From Tubulanus polymorphus (taxonomy: Eukaryota; Nemertea; Palaeonemertea; Tubulaniformes; Tubulanidae), in contig NC_134027.1 in assembly GCF_964204645.1 (NCBI RefSeq), positions 417,501 through 481,500 of the forward strand: DNA of 64,000 bases, in the 5' to 3' direction. A program made the translations under genes and the position numbers. Below the pieces are notes generated by a model. It made no database searches. It worked only from the letters and a program-made list of their open reading frames with translations, and had not been told where the DNA came from. The first letter of the stretch is position 1; each line of letters opens with the position of its first letter. Below, in pieces: positions 1 to 10,440 of this stretch.

Positions 1-1310
1 GTGCAGAATTCAAACTTTCCAAACTTTTAGACACATGTATATTGCCCTATTGACAGTTCCCTCTTCCTTCTAAAAGTGATTTTATCTCACTGAGGGAATT
101 TTAAAAAAATTTTCTCTGAAATGATATGGTAGCGTTTTTTTTTTGCTTTAAAAATTTTTTGGTAGCCGATCAGCGGGGTCACGACCCCTGAAACCCTCCC
201 TGGATCCGCGCCTATGATATCTCCTCAAAATCTAATAAAAACTTTCAATGAATTAATGCTGTAATGACGATATGTAGCCATCTGTCTATTTGAATGCATT
301 TGCAAAAAGACAAAAAGAAATAGTAGCAGAATTTTGGCTAAAAGTTTAGAATACCCAAATTCAACATTGCTTGCAGCAGACGGAATTTCCGCCATTTTGG
401 TTAACAGGGGATTCCCCCCTCCGGTACTTCCCATGATCAATAGTGTCTATGACGCGTTGCGTACGGAATGCCATGGAATTCCCTCACATGATTTATGATA
501 ATAATGTTTACTTGCATTCTGATTGGTTAAAATCGCGTGTAGTTTGAACGTAGGCAATGTTTACATTTGTAACGTCACCGGCGAGTCGCTGACATTAACG
601 TAGTCATTGAGTTAACATTATCTTGCACTGAATGGTGATATCAATCGCATTCATTTTATAAATATTTTGAATATGAATTTGTTTTTATATATCAACTGCG
701 AGTAACAGTGTTACGCTATTGAGTCTTAAGAGACAGCCTTTATGGACCTTATTGGTTGTTATAACTCACAAGCTGACTGAGTTAGCATTCTGGATCCGTC
801 AGATTAGTTACTTCTAGAAAATATGTTAGTCACATTTTCTGACTATATTCTGGAAAACAGTGGAAGCTTGTATCCACCCTAGATTAGAACCAATCAGAAT
901 AGAACCAATCAGAATACACTATTTTACAGAAAATGTATTTATGACAATTGCGTAAGGTTTTAGTAAAATAGTGTTTTTTCTCGAGTAGTTGCCGAAGAAG
1001 CATAAAAATTTGATTCAATTTCATTCAGATTTAAACAAACAAATCGAATTTCATTTCATTCAGCGCAAACTTCAAATCTAATTAAAATTTTGTTCAGTAT
1101 GAATAAGTTGCAAATCATTGAGAGGAAAAAATAATTAATTGTGTTACTTAAAAAAATCACAATTGTACTGTGTTTATCAAAACAGGAGACCACAGGACCT
1201 TTGGTCCTCTAGTATTCTTTTCCTAGTTATTCCAAAAACACTAAAACAGTCCAATCAGCGATCGCTGCCAGACCAACACGATTACATTGAAATCAAACTT
1301 AAGTAACATC

Positions 1311-1326
1311 AGGCGCCCCCTGTTGG
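1311..1326 (-). promoter_or_regulatory. CTCF-like motif (AGGCGCCCCCTGTTGG on +)
   Basis: Read on the minus strand the core is CCAACAGGGGGCGCC, close to the CTCF core CCASYAGRKGGCR. It lies about 75 bp upstream of the penultimate exon and recurs in copy B at 44155-44170. Confidence 0.35.
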
Positions 1327-1402
1327 AATAATATTCATAGCCGTAGCATCGAAACCATTCGACTTGTTGTTTAATGTATTTCTCTCTATTTTTATTTTAC
1401 AG

Positions 1403-3132
1403 TGGTGAACATTTTAGAAGAATGTCCGTTTGGGGACTTGGTGGGGGAATTCAAAAGAAACTTGGTTCCCGTTAGGATACCACCACCGGTTAATCCTATG
1501 TCGCCCGCTGCTGCCCCTCCCCCACGTCCATTAAATTCGCCTCAGCAGCGGCCTGTCAGACAGCCGCCCCCGGCCGCCACTCGTTCGTCAGACAGAGTCC
1601 GGGGACGGCTGTTTGAAGGAGATCTGACGGAGGTAAGAATCTTTATTTGTTTTCATATTTTATTCAGGATATCAGTTGAAGTTCAGCAAATAAATTACCA
1701 GACCTGTAAACAGAAGAGTAGTTATAAATTTCCATTTGCGGGTAAAACCCCATAGTCGAAAACCTTCAGTTATTGATCTATATCTGCTTAAGACCAATGG
1801 TTGTACACACGAGTGCGAAAACTTATCGCTCAAACTTTGATTGTATCCATGGTAACGCGTACAGTATACTATGCGTGACTTACCGTTTCCTATCACTGGA
1901 ATACAATACTGTTTTTGACCATGAGCGCCATCTGCGGCGGTCATAACGGACTGAGTGGTGATTGGCTGAAATGCTCGTCTACCGTGGTGACGATTATTCG
2001 GTGTTACACGTGCAGCAGACACGTCTCTGAATATCTAACATTTGATTGTTGTAACTCATCGGGAAAAATGTGTTTATGAGTCGATTGAGAAAATTGGCTG
2101 CGTACGTCAAGAAGGCGGCTGATATTTGTATCGTGTGACCCCTCGTCCCGGTAATATGCCGACCCATGTACACCTGAGACCAGTTGCATAGTCAGAGCTT
2201 AGAATTAAGACCGTTCTAAGACCAACTTAGTTCTATAGCCAATCTAATAACTTAAGACCAGTCTTTAGATTTAAGACCACTTTTGGACTTAAGTCTTGAC
2301 CATGGAATCGGCCCCAGATGCTTATTCCGCTGTATTGGATGCTGACGTGCTCGTGTCTTCCAGCAATGTTGTTATTCACCAAAAATATCATGTTTTGTTC
2401 GAATAACACGATTCATCTGAGTCTGGGTTTAACGGATGACACGTTCAAACAGAACTACAAAATCAATATCAGAAATCCTTTTATATTGAAACGGTCCCAG
2501 AAGTCCCTGTTATAATGGGTACTTTTTCAAAAAAAGTAACGAGAACTCCGATGGCTTTCCGTTTTCACCGAACTATTTCTATGAGCGTCACTCGTAGATT
2601 TACCGAAACGCCACCTTGTGGCACGATATCCTAACTACGTATAGGTGTTTTATTTGCTGAATCGCTGGTTTCTCATTCTGATTTTTTATGTAGTGTTTAA
2701 TTTTATACTAAACAAATTTTTCACTTTTTCTCTTTACAGACACGACCACCGCCTAAAAAAACTAGAACAAAAAGGAAAAGAAAAGTTGCGGTCGTCGTGG
2801 CTCCGCAGGGAGGAGGAGCAAGAGTGGTCCCGGCGGATGGTGCGGCTGACGAAGGTAATCGGGAGGAAGGGGAGGGGATAAATAGGAAGCGGCCGAGGAG
2901 GGATGGTGGTGGGGCTGGGGATGGTGCGGGTCCTGCTCCTCCTGCTCCTCCATCCGTATCTCGGGCGGTCACTCGTTCACTCGCCAAAAAGCTGGCGAGT
3001 GAACGAGTGGCCCGAGAGGTAGAGGTGGTGGCCCGACATACGGATGGAATGTGGGAGGAGCGGCTTCGTTCGGGGACAATTCCGGATTTGTTAACCGATC
3101 TAAAAAATATTCTTTCAGTGAAGGGATATTAG
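1403..3132 (+). CDS. Partial second copy of the same gene: last two coding exons (copy A)
   Basis: The exons are 1403-1632 (acceptor ttttacag, donor gtaaga) and 2740-3132 (acceptor ctttacag, stop TAG). They join in phase 0 and match the final two exons of the full gene. The upstream exons lie outside the window. By hand comparison with copy B I count two amino-acid changes in exon 8 (Asn/Lys near the start, Val/Asp about 24 codons later) and four silent changes in exon 9. That ratio hints at purifying selection, but the numbers are tiny. Both reading frames are intact, so nothing in the sequence marks either copy as a pseudogene. Confidence 0.7.
1672..2022 (-). CDS. Antisense ORF in the last intron (116 aa; doubtful) with an internal splice donor
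   Basis: An open frame starting MSAARVTPNNRHHGRR runs antisense through the last intron of the gene. A good donor (GGAAACG|GTAAGTCACG, exon end 1884) would make only the first 46 codons exonic. The counterpart in copy B (44516-44866) differs by one residue (Thr/Ser). No downstream exon is evident apart from a possible acceptor (tgtttacag) further along the minus strand. It may be chance. Confidence 0.2.
   Translation of the reverse strand: MSAARVTPNNRHHGRRAFQPITTQSVMTAADGAHGQKQYCIPVIGNGKSRIVYCTRYHGYNQSLSDKFSHSCVQPLVLSRYRSITEGFRLWGFTRKWKFITTLLFTGLVIYLLNFN
1843..1856 (+). promoter_or_regulatory. RFX X-box-like motif GTATCCATGGTAAC in the last intron
   Basis: The 14-mer fits the X-box pattern of two half sites (GTNNCC, RGNAAC) separated by AT. 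It is repeated in copy B at 44687-44700, and related sites occur in intron 1. Function is inferred from the motif only. Confidence 0.4.
2175..2316. mobile_element. MITE-like inverted repeat in the last intron (copy B 45019-45160)
   Basis: The segment is rich in TTAAGACC/AAGACTTAAG-type inverted motifs. Its ends (ccagttgcatagtcagagct on the left; the complement of tcttgaccatggaatcggcc on the right) form an imperfect terminal inverted repeat. No target duplication is evident. Confidence 0.4.
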
Positions 3133-3184
3133 GTGCCTTGAACGCATGAGTCGTTCATGCGCGCCTAATATGCCTTCACTGAAA
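3113..3184 (+). other. 72-nt imperfect hairpin spanning the gene's stop codon (copy A)
   Basis: The left arm starts TTTCAGTGAAGG and the right arm ends CCTTCACTGAAA (12 bp perfect). After one G-G mismatch comes an 8-bp block (ATATTAGG with CCTAATAT), two more pairs including a T-G wobble, a 7-nt bulge, a 7-bp inner stem (CGCATGA with TCATGCG) and a 5-nt loop. The TAG stop (3130-3132) lies inside the left arm. The structure sits between the gene and a convergent minus-strand ORF. It could be a 3' processing signal, a pre-miRNA-like hairpin or the relic of a small inverted-repeat element. Confidence 0.8.
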
Positions 3185-3227
3185 AAAAATCAACTATAAC
3201 ATGTACCACATATTTTTTGATTTAATT

Positions 3228-3443
3228 TTAGTCCAATTCCACAATTATTTCGGCTTTCAATAGTGTCTTCAATTCTTTAAAGCCCAAAGCACCTTTTTGA
3301 CTCAACATCCAGTATGAAGGTGGTCGGGAATTGGGCCTGTTTTCTTCGATTTTTGTATCCCGCCCAGCATACTGGTTGTTGACTCGAAAAGGTGCTCGCT
3401 CTGGGAGCTTATCAAAGGCAGGTGATGGGAAAGGTGCCATCAC
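3228..3443 (-). CDS. Convergent minus-strand ORF, 71 aa (copy A), unrecognised
   Basis: The ORF starts MMAPFPSPAFDKLPERAPF and ends with KAEIIVELD before a TAA-containing tail. It carries a protein-like mix of charged, aromatic and proline residues (RPPSYWMLSQKGAL in the middle). The frame remains open about eight codons upstream of the ATG. A possible upstream minus-strand exon is 3726-3673 (54 nt, phase 0, peptide GTPARRASATCTDDELKK), bounded by a T-rich tract plus ccag acceptor and a gtaatc donor. The peptide is identical in both duplication copies. I recognise no family, and a chance ORF is not excluded. Confidence 0.4.
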   Translation of the reverse strand: MMAPFPSPAFDKLPERAPFRVNNQYAGRDTKIEENRPNSRPPSYWMLSQKGALGFKELKTLLKAEIIVELD

Positions 3444-3775
3444 ACACTCTCCTTTGATAAGTTTCCTAGAGTGTCACGGGCTTTAACGGATTGAATTCAC
3501 TATAATACCAATTTTCCAAAATCAATTTAATTTCTTTCAGGCCATTCTTTTTCCATGTTTTTCTGGTACATGTTATGGTTGATTTCCATTTTCGAAAATC
3601 CGGAATTGAAGCCGTTCGAAGTCGGGGGGATGGTGGTGGGGTTGGGTTAGTTTAGGGTTCCTCTCTGATTACCTTCTTTAGCTCATCATCCGTGCAGGTG
3701 GCGCTTGCTCTTCTAGCCGGTGTTCCCTGGGGTAAACATTTTAAATTAAAAAAATAAAAAATTAAAAAAAAAATA

Positions 3776-4610
3776 ATAAAATCTTTAAAAATCTCATCTC
3801 ATTTCATCCAATTTATTTATTTGCGGGTGCAATCCCTATCGCACCCATTCATGTCATTCATCCAAAAAAAATTAAAAACTAAAAACAAAAAAAAATATAA
3901 AAATTTGAAAAATCTCATCTCATTTCATCCAATTTATTTATTTGCGGGTGCGATCCCTATCGCACCCATTCATGTCATTCATCCAAAAAAAATTAAAAAC
4001 TAAAAACAAAAAAAAATATAAAAATTTGAAAAATCTCATCTCATTTCATCCAATTTATTTATTTGCGGGTGCGATCCCTATCGCACCCATTCATGTCATT
4101 CATCCAAAAAAAATTAAAAACTAAAAAAGAAAAAAAAATATAAAAATTTAAAAAATCTCATCTCATTTCATCCAATTTATTTATTTGCGGGTGCGATTCC
4201 TATCGCACCCATTCATGTCATTCATCCAAAAAAAATTTAAAAATTAAAAACAAAATAGAAAATTATAAAATCTTAAAAAATCTCATCTCATTTCATCCAA
4301 TTTATTTGCGGGTGCGATTCCTATCGCACCCATTCATGTCATTCATCCAAAAAAAATTAAAAACTAAAAAAGAAAAAAAAATATAAAAATTAAAAAAATC
4401 TCATCTCATTTCATCCAATTTATTTATTTGCGGGTGCGATTCCTATCGCACCCATTCATGTCATTCATCCAAAAAAAATTTAAAAATTAAAAACAAAATA
4501 GAAAATTATAAAATCTTAAAAAATCTCATCTCATTTCATCCAATTTATTTGCGGGTGCGATTCCTATCGCACCCATTCATGTCATTCATCCAAAAAAAAT
4601 TTAAAAACTA
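3776..4610 (+). repeat. ~121-bp tandem repeat, 7 units (copy A)
   Basis: Each unit contains the conserved core ctcatctcatttcatccaat followed by a short palindrome, GGGTGCGAT-nCCT-ATCGCACCC (9-bp stem, 4-nt loop), then an A-rich tract that differs between units. The palindrome is perfect in six units; the first has one mismatch. Copy B has five units (46612-47205). The array lies just beyond the convergent ORF. Confidence 0.95.
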
Positions 4611-4859
4611 GAAATTAAAGTTCTAAGTTTGTTGTTAGATTCTATTCAAAGAACGTTGTAAAGTTCTTAATTTGTCGTAAAAAACGTTTGAAAAAAAGAA
4701 CTTCTTAAAGTTCTCAATCTGCCGTAAAATGCAATTCAAAAGATTATAACTCACATGAAAATTAAAAAGATAAAATAATTGATAAATAATCATTAATAAA
4801 AATTGAACTTTGGTCTCGCAATGTTTCCCCGTTATGCATTTTTTACTCGTCGTCAAACA

Positions 4860-5557
4860 TCGGCAGCTCATCGTCGATACTCGCAGCTCGATACACACCA
4901 GCTTTTCGTCGTCGATACACACCAGCAGCTCGATACACGCCAGCAGCTCGATACTCACCAGCAGTTCGTCGTCGATACACACCAGCAGTTCGATACACAC
5001 CAGCAGTTCGTCGTCGATACACACCAGCAGTTCGTCGTCGATACACGCCAGCAGTTCGTCGTCGATACACACCAGCAGTTCGATACACGCCAGCAGCTCG
5101 ATACACACCAGCAGTTCGTCGTCGATACTCACCAGCAGTTCGTCGTCGATACACACCAGCAGTTCGTCGTCGATACACACCAGCAGTTCGATAATCACCA
5201 ACAGTTCGATACTCACCAACAGCTCGATACTCACCAACAGCTCGATACACGCCAGCAGTTCGTCGTCGATACACACCAGCAGTTCGATACACACCAGCAG
5301 CTTGTCGATACTCACCAGCAGCTCGTTGTCGATACACACCAGCAGTTCGATACACACCAGCAGCTCGATACACACCAGCAGCTCGTCGACACTCACCAGC
5401 AGCTCGATACTCACCAGCAGCTCGTCGTCGATACACACCAGCAGTTCGATACACACCAGCAGCTCGTCGATACTCACCAGCAGCTCGATACTCACCAGCA
5501 GCTCATCGTCGATACACACCAGCAGCTCGATACACACCAGCAGCTTGATACCAAAAC
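4860..5557 (+). repeat. Minisatellite of 18/21/24-bp units (gatacacaccagcag core), copy A
   Basis: Units consist of cgatacacaccagcag(t/c)t with zero, one or two added cgt triplets. All spacing is a multiple of three, so several frames on both strands stay open across the array. The plus frame reads as repeats of DTHQQF/L with one or two valines. Edges are tactcgcagctcg on the left and accaaaacagcttttagctg on the right. I treat it as a minisatellite; a repetitive coding exon is possible but unsupported. Confidence 0.92.
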
Positions 5558-6521
5558 AGCTTTTAGCTGGTGAAAACCTACCCCCCCATCGGGGTTAAAC
5601 ATGATCAAGCTATTATTCTAGGAATATAACTGTTGCAAGGGAAGTTAAGATTCATTAACCTAAACTTGATACAAAGAGATTATTGCTAATTATGAATTTC
5701 AAGGGTTTAAAAACTGATTTAAAAATCTTGAAAGACGCTCGATCTCACTAGAGATTTTCATCTTAAAGATTTATTGTCCTCTTACTATTGTTTAGGTGAT
5801 CTATAATTTGGTAAATGCTGCTGTTGGAAAGATGCCAGAAGAAAGTTGATTCATGCACATCTTCACTTCACGTATTTATTGCACAAGGCGCCGACTTGCA
5901 CCTGCACTACACCATTCACACTTCATCACTTCTGCATCTTTATCAATTAATTCTGGCATCTATTTGAAAATTACTTTAAACATCAGATCTCAAACTGAAA
6001 CATTGAGGTATTGAATTTCAAACTGAAATATCGAGCTATCGAATCTCGATCTCAAATGTTTACTGGAAGCCATATTTGATGTTGTATTATTCATCATAGA
6101 TTGTTTAGTGTTTTCTGGCATATGCGGGCCATTTAAGATGGTCAGATAAATTCCCCGGTGGAAAATATATCTCGTGGAAGAGTCATGGAAATGAAAAATA
6201 TCTTATGTAGATGTGAAGTTAGGAACCTTGCAACAGTTATTCCACCTGAGGATAATTTGATATAAGATGAATCAGTTATTGGATCATTTAACTGAAGCCA
6301 AATATAGTGAAAAATCTTAGTACAAATTTGTCTCAAACTACAATTGAAAGGACTTATCACAGTTCTAATTCGACTCTAGGTGCGTTCAGAAGAACTTCTT
6401 AACAGTGAAAAAACTTGACTAAAAATCAGGAATCGACCCTGTTCATTGATAAGATTTGATCTTTATTTGAAGATTAAGAATCAAACTCGCTAATTCACAA
6501 TTTTTGGTAGTAAATACTGTT
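5558..6521. other. Unassigned spacer (copy B 48146-49110)
   Basis: About 1 kb of AT-rich sequence with no convincing exon, RNA or repeat. The two copies differ by only a few substitutions. The short minus-strand open frame at 6142-6360 has no coding look. Confidence 0.6.
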
Positions 6522-6653
6522 GATCCATCATATTCGCAGCCCCCGTGGGCTTACCAATCCATCATACGTGCAGCCCCCTTGGGCTTACCAGTCTATCATA
6601 CTCGCAGCCCCAGTGGGCTTACCAGTCCATCATACGTGCAGCCCCCTTGGGCT
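6522..6653 (+). repeat. 34-bp tandem repeat with AGCCC/GGGCT hairpins, 4 units (copy A)
   Basis: Units run ccatcatacgtgcagccccc and ttgggcttaccagt, alternating two subtypes (cgtgcagcccccttgggct and tcgcagccccagtgggct). Each can form a 5-bp AGCCC/GGGCT hairpin whose 4-nt loop varies (CCTT, CAGT, CCGT) while the stem does not. Copy B has six units (49111-49310). Confidence 0.9.
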
Positions 6654-7380
6654 GAATTTGAATATTTGATACGCGACGCGCGTGATTGAAGCTTTGTTTA
6701 TGTTCGTGCTTGCCGCGATGAATTGTCATAAATATATCCTCCGTACTGGAGGACCATGAAAAGGTTTGAAGGGATCCCTAGTTAGCGCTTGTCCAGGTTT
6801 GGCTCTGGACCCGCTTGTTCGACTAGGCATCTTGTTGGAAATTTTGTCGACTGAAACTTTCGTAACTTTCGTTTTAGACCTCGCTTAGAAACCGCCTTGT
6901 TCTTCTGCCGTAGATGTTGACTGTGTCGTACCCACAGTAGTATCATTTGAGATCTTCAAAGTCTCATTGCTTGAAAGTAGCCATCTTAAATTCAAATAGT
7001 TTCGGACATTTGAGGTCCTCATCAACTCCGAGTCTTCATTCAACTGCAGTTACTGCCATTTGCCTGTGTCTGATGTAGAAGTGTCTGACTTGACATTTTG
7101 ATTTTCAGAATTAAAACCTTTTTTCTATTAAAGAAATTACATATTGGTTAAAAAAAACGAGTGAATAATTGTTTGTAAGAAAAAAGAAAATCTTGTTAGA
7201 AAAAAATATAGATGTAAAAAAATATTGATGTAAGAAAAAAAAGTATATTGTAAATCGACGAGACAACAGAACCAGCATCAGCAACAACAACATCAGAGGA
7301 AGCAGTAACCAGTTATTTATCAGCTCCATAAATTACTGAAACGAAATCCACAACTTGGAAACCAGACACGCTCAACTCTA
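6654..7380. other. Unassigned spacer (copy B 49311-50023)
   Basis: Sequence between the 34-bp array and the exon-intron repeats. It ends with an A-rich stretch of repeated tgtaagaaaaaa motifs at about 7,170-7,245. Copy B lacks 10 bp near 49,626. No exon could be supported. Confidence 0.5.
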
Positions 7381-8505
7381 GAATTGTTTATACAACTGTC
7401 AACATGGAGTTCATCTCACAAGCAAATTAGGTAATTATCTTATGATTTTGTATGAAATGCTAATTTTACATTTTTGCATTTAAGTTTAAATGATTTTAAA
7501 ATCACGTTTCATTTGTTGTTTATTTTGTCTTTTCAGTTTTCAATTTGCCGAGATCAGTCGTCAGAAAACTGTTACAATGGAAACTAAGATAACAAAAACT
7601 TGATTCGGCAAAGATTGAAGAAATCTTGCGAAGAGATTGTTCATAGAACTGTCAACATGGAGTTCATCTCACAAGCAAATTAGGTAATTATCTTATGAAA
7701 TTGGATGAATTGCCAATTTTACATTTTTGCATTTCAAGTAGGTGTAATTGAATGTTTGTCAACCTAACTCTTATAAAACTGTGTTAACCGTTGAACAGGA
7801 TTCTAGAACTGTGCAGAAAACCCGTTATCGCTGCTTTGCAGCTATATTTATCTTATGATTTTGTATGAAATGCTAATTTTTGCATTTACATTTAAATGAG
7901 TTTAAAATCATGTTTCATTTGTTGTTTATTTTGTCTTTTCAGTTTTCAATTTGCCGAGATCAGTCGTCAGAAAACTGTTACAACGGAAACTAATGTATCA
8001 AAGACTTGATTTGGCAAAGATTGAAAAAATCCTGCGAAAAGATTATTCATGAATTGTTCATACAACTGTCAACATGGAGTTCATCTCACAAGCAAATTAG
8101 GTAATTATCTCATGATTTTGTATGAAATGCTAATTTTTACATTTTTACATTTAAGTTTAAATGAGTTTAAAATCACGTTTCATTTGTTGTTTATTTTGTC
8201 TTTTCAGTTTTCAATTTGCCGAGATCAGTCGTCAGAAAACTGTTACAACAGAAACTAAGATATCAAAGACTCGATTAGGCAAAGATTGAAGAAATCTTGC
8301 GAAAAGATTATTCATGAATTGTTCATACAACTGTCAACATGGAGTTCATCTCACAAGCAAATTAGGTAATTATCTTATGATTTTGTATGAAATGCTAAAT
8401 TTTACTCGTTATTTTTTTACTAATAAGTTGACTTTGAAATCTTTATTTATTTCTTGTTTATCTTGTCTTTTCAGTTTTGAATTTGCCAAGATTCACATGT
8501 AGCAG
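7381..8505 (+). repeat. Tandem exon-intron units (~265 bp), 4 donors (copy A)
   Basis: Each unit has a 158-nt exon-like part starting ttttcaatttgcc after a tttgtcttttcag acceptor and ending caaattag before a gtaattat donor, then an intron-like part of 107 nt (e.g. 8101-8207). One unit has a longer intron that includes an extra gattctagaactgtgcag segment. Donors follow bases 7424, 7682, 8100 and 8365 approximately. Within the exon an ATG-initiated 8-codon ORF, MEFISQAN, ends with TAG as the last exon bases. A second frame crosses the junction (see the 51366-51634 entry). This looks like part of a transcript made of duplicated exons. Confidence 0.85.
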
Positions 8506-8574
8506 ATATAATGGAATTAAGTATTGAGAACCGCAACTTAACAATAAACCGGATCAACTTAATATAGTGCTGAG

Positions 8575-9275
8575 GACCAAAAATAAACAATAAACCCGAC
8601 CAGTGTAATTCAGTGTCGAGAACCGCAATTAAACGATGAACCCGACCAGTGTAATTCAGTGTCGAGACCAACAATTAAACGATAAACCCGACCAGTGTAA
8701 TTCAGTGTCGAGAACCACAATTAAACGATGAACCTGACCAGTGTAATTCAGTGACGAGAACTGCAATTAAATGATGAACCGGACCAGTATAATTCAGTGT
8801 TGAGACCAACAATTAAACGATAAACCCGACCAGTGTAATTCAGTGTCGAGGACCACAATTAAACGATGAACCAGACCAGTGTAATTCAGTGTCGAGAACC
8901 GCAATTAAAGGATGAACCGGACCAGTGTAATTCAGTGTCGAGACCAACAATTAAACGATAAACCCGACCAGTGTAATTCAGTGTCGAGGACCACAATTAA
9001 ACGATGAACCGGACCAGTGTAATTCAGTGCCGAGAACCACAATTAAATGATGAACCGGACCAGTGTAATTCAGTGTCGAGGACCTCAATTAAACGATGAA
9101 CCCGACCAGTGTAATTCAGTGTCGAGAACTGCGATTAAACGATGAACCGGACCAATGTAATTCAGTGTCCAGAGCCGCAGTTAAACAATGAACCGGACCA
9201 GTGTAATTCAGTGTCGAGAGCCGCGATTAAACGATGAACCGGACCAGTGTAATTCAGTTTCGCAATAACCGCAAT
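8575..9275 (+). repeat. 46-bp tandem repeat, ~15 units (copy A)
   Basis: Consensus pieces are gaccagtgtaattcagtg, tcgagaaccgcaattaaa and cgatgaacc. Variants (accaacaattaaacgataaa, gccgcagttaaacaatgaa) are interspersed. Every unit contains attcag|tgtcgag, an acceptor-like string also seen in the exon modules at 17-19 kb. The array follows directly after the last 265-bp unit. Confidence 0.93.
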
Positions 9276-9439
9276 AAAACGATTATCTGAAGTTGTAATA
9301 GTGTTGTGTATTTGCGTAGTGGATCAAGTGGAAGGATTTTAAGTGTATTTGGTGACTTTAATTCGTTCGCATCCAACAGAATCAACAAAGACATTACAAA
9401 AAACGACAAAAAATGATTGAATGTAAATGCATTGAATTT

Positions 9440-10440
9440 AGGTTTGATGATCAAGATAATCACTGATCAAGATTGACAGTTATAATCCATAATTGTTGAA
9501 CTTGATCAGAGATTTTCAAGATCGATTTTAAGGTGATTCAGAAGTTTAAATCTGATGTTTTAATCTCTGGGACTCAGATATTAAATCAATAGATTTTTAC
9601 TGCTGAATGATCTTCATGTACAGATGAGCTACAATTGTTCCTAGTGTGTTCTGTTAAGACTGATTAAAGGGTGGAAAAACTTGACTCAAATTCAAATTGA
9701 GTCAAGTTTTTCTAAGATAATCTCTGATCAAGATCGGCAGTTACCGGTATAATCCATAATTGTTGAACTTGATTGGTGATTTTCAAGATCTGTTTTAAGG
9801 TGATTCACAAGTTTAAATCTGATGTTTGAATCTCTGGGTTCCAGATATTAAATCAATAGATTTTTACTGCTAAATGACCTTCGTGTTCAGATAAGCTACA
9901 ATTGTTCCTAGTGTGTTCTGTTAAGAAAGGGTGGAAAAACTTGACCCAAATTCAAATTGAGTCGAGTTTTTCCAAGATAATCTCTGATCAAGATCGGCAG
10001 TTATAATCCATAATTGTTGAACTTGATTGGAGATTTTCGAGAACTGTTTTTAAGGTGATTCAGAAGTGTGAATCTGATGTTTTAATCTCTGGGTTTCAGA
10101 GATTAAATAAATAGGTTTTTACTTCTGAATCACTTCGGGTTTAGGTAAGTTAAAGTGGTTCCTATTGTAATCTGTTAAACTGATTAAAGGGTGGAAAAAC
10201 TTGATTCAAATTAATAATCTGAATCAAGTTTTCCAATGATAATCCGCGATCAAGTTCAGCAGTTATAATTCATAACTGTTGAACTCAATTCACAATTAAA
10301 TGAACTGTTTTAAGGTGATTCAGAAGTATAAATCTGATGTTTTAATCTTTGGGTTTCAGAGATTAAATCAATAGGCTTTACTTCTGGATCACTGTTGGGT
10401 TTTGATAAGTTGTAAGTTGTTCCTATTGTTTAAATGAATT
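9440..10440 (+). repeat. 260-bp tandem units carrying conserved hairpins (copy A, ~4 units)
   Basis: Units repeat every 260 bp; the first hairpin starts at 9673, 9933 and 10193. Hairpin 1 pairs AAAAACTTGACTCAA with TTGAGTCAAGTTTTT. Hairpin 2 pairs CAGTTAT with ATAACTG or ATAATTG. Hairpin 3 pairs GTGATTCAGAAGT with ACTTCTGAATCAC and encloses hairpin 4, TTTAATCTCTG with CAGAGATTAAA. Substitutions between units mostly keep pairing, including one C-G to T-A double change in hairpin 1. Strand and transcription are unknown. Confidence 0.85.

Noticed and set aside
4635-5537. Long minus-strand open frames of repeated LLVCIDDE / YRRRTAGV type across the 18-24-bp array
   Set aside because: They are consequences of a triplet-periodic array; they break in copy B and have no splice or start context.
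8575-9275. CRISPR-like repeat-spacer array
   Set aside because: The 46-bp units are contiguous without unique spacers, and the DNA is eukaryotic.
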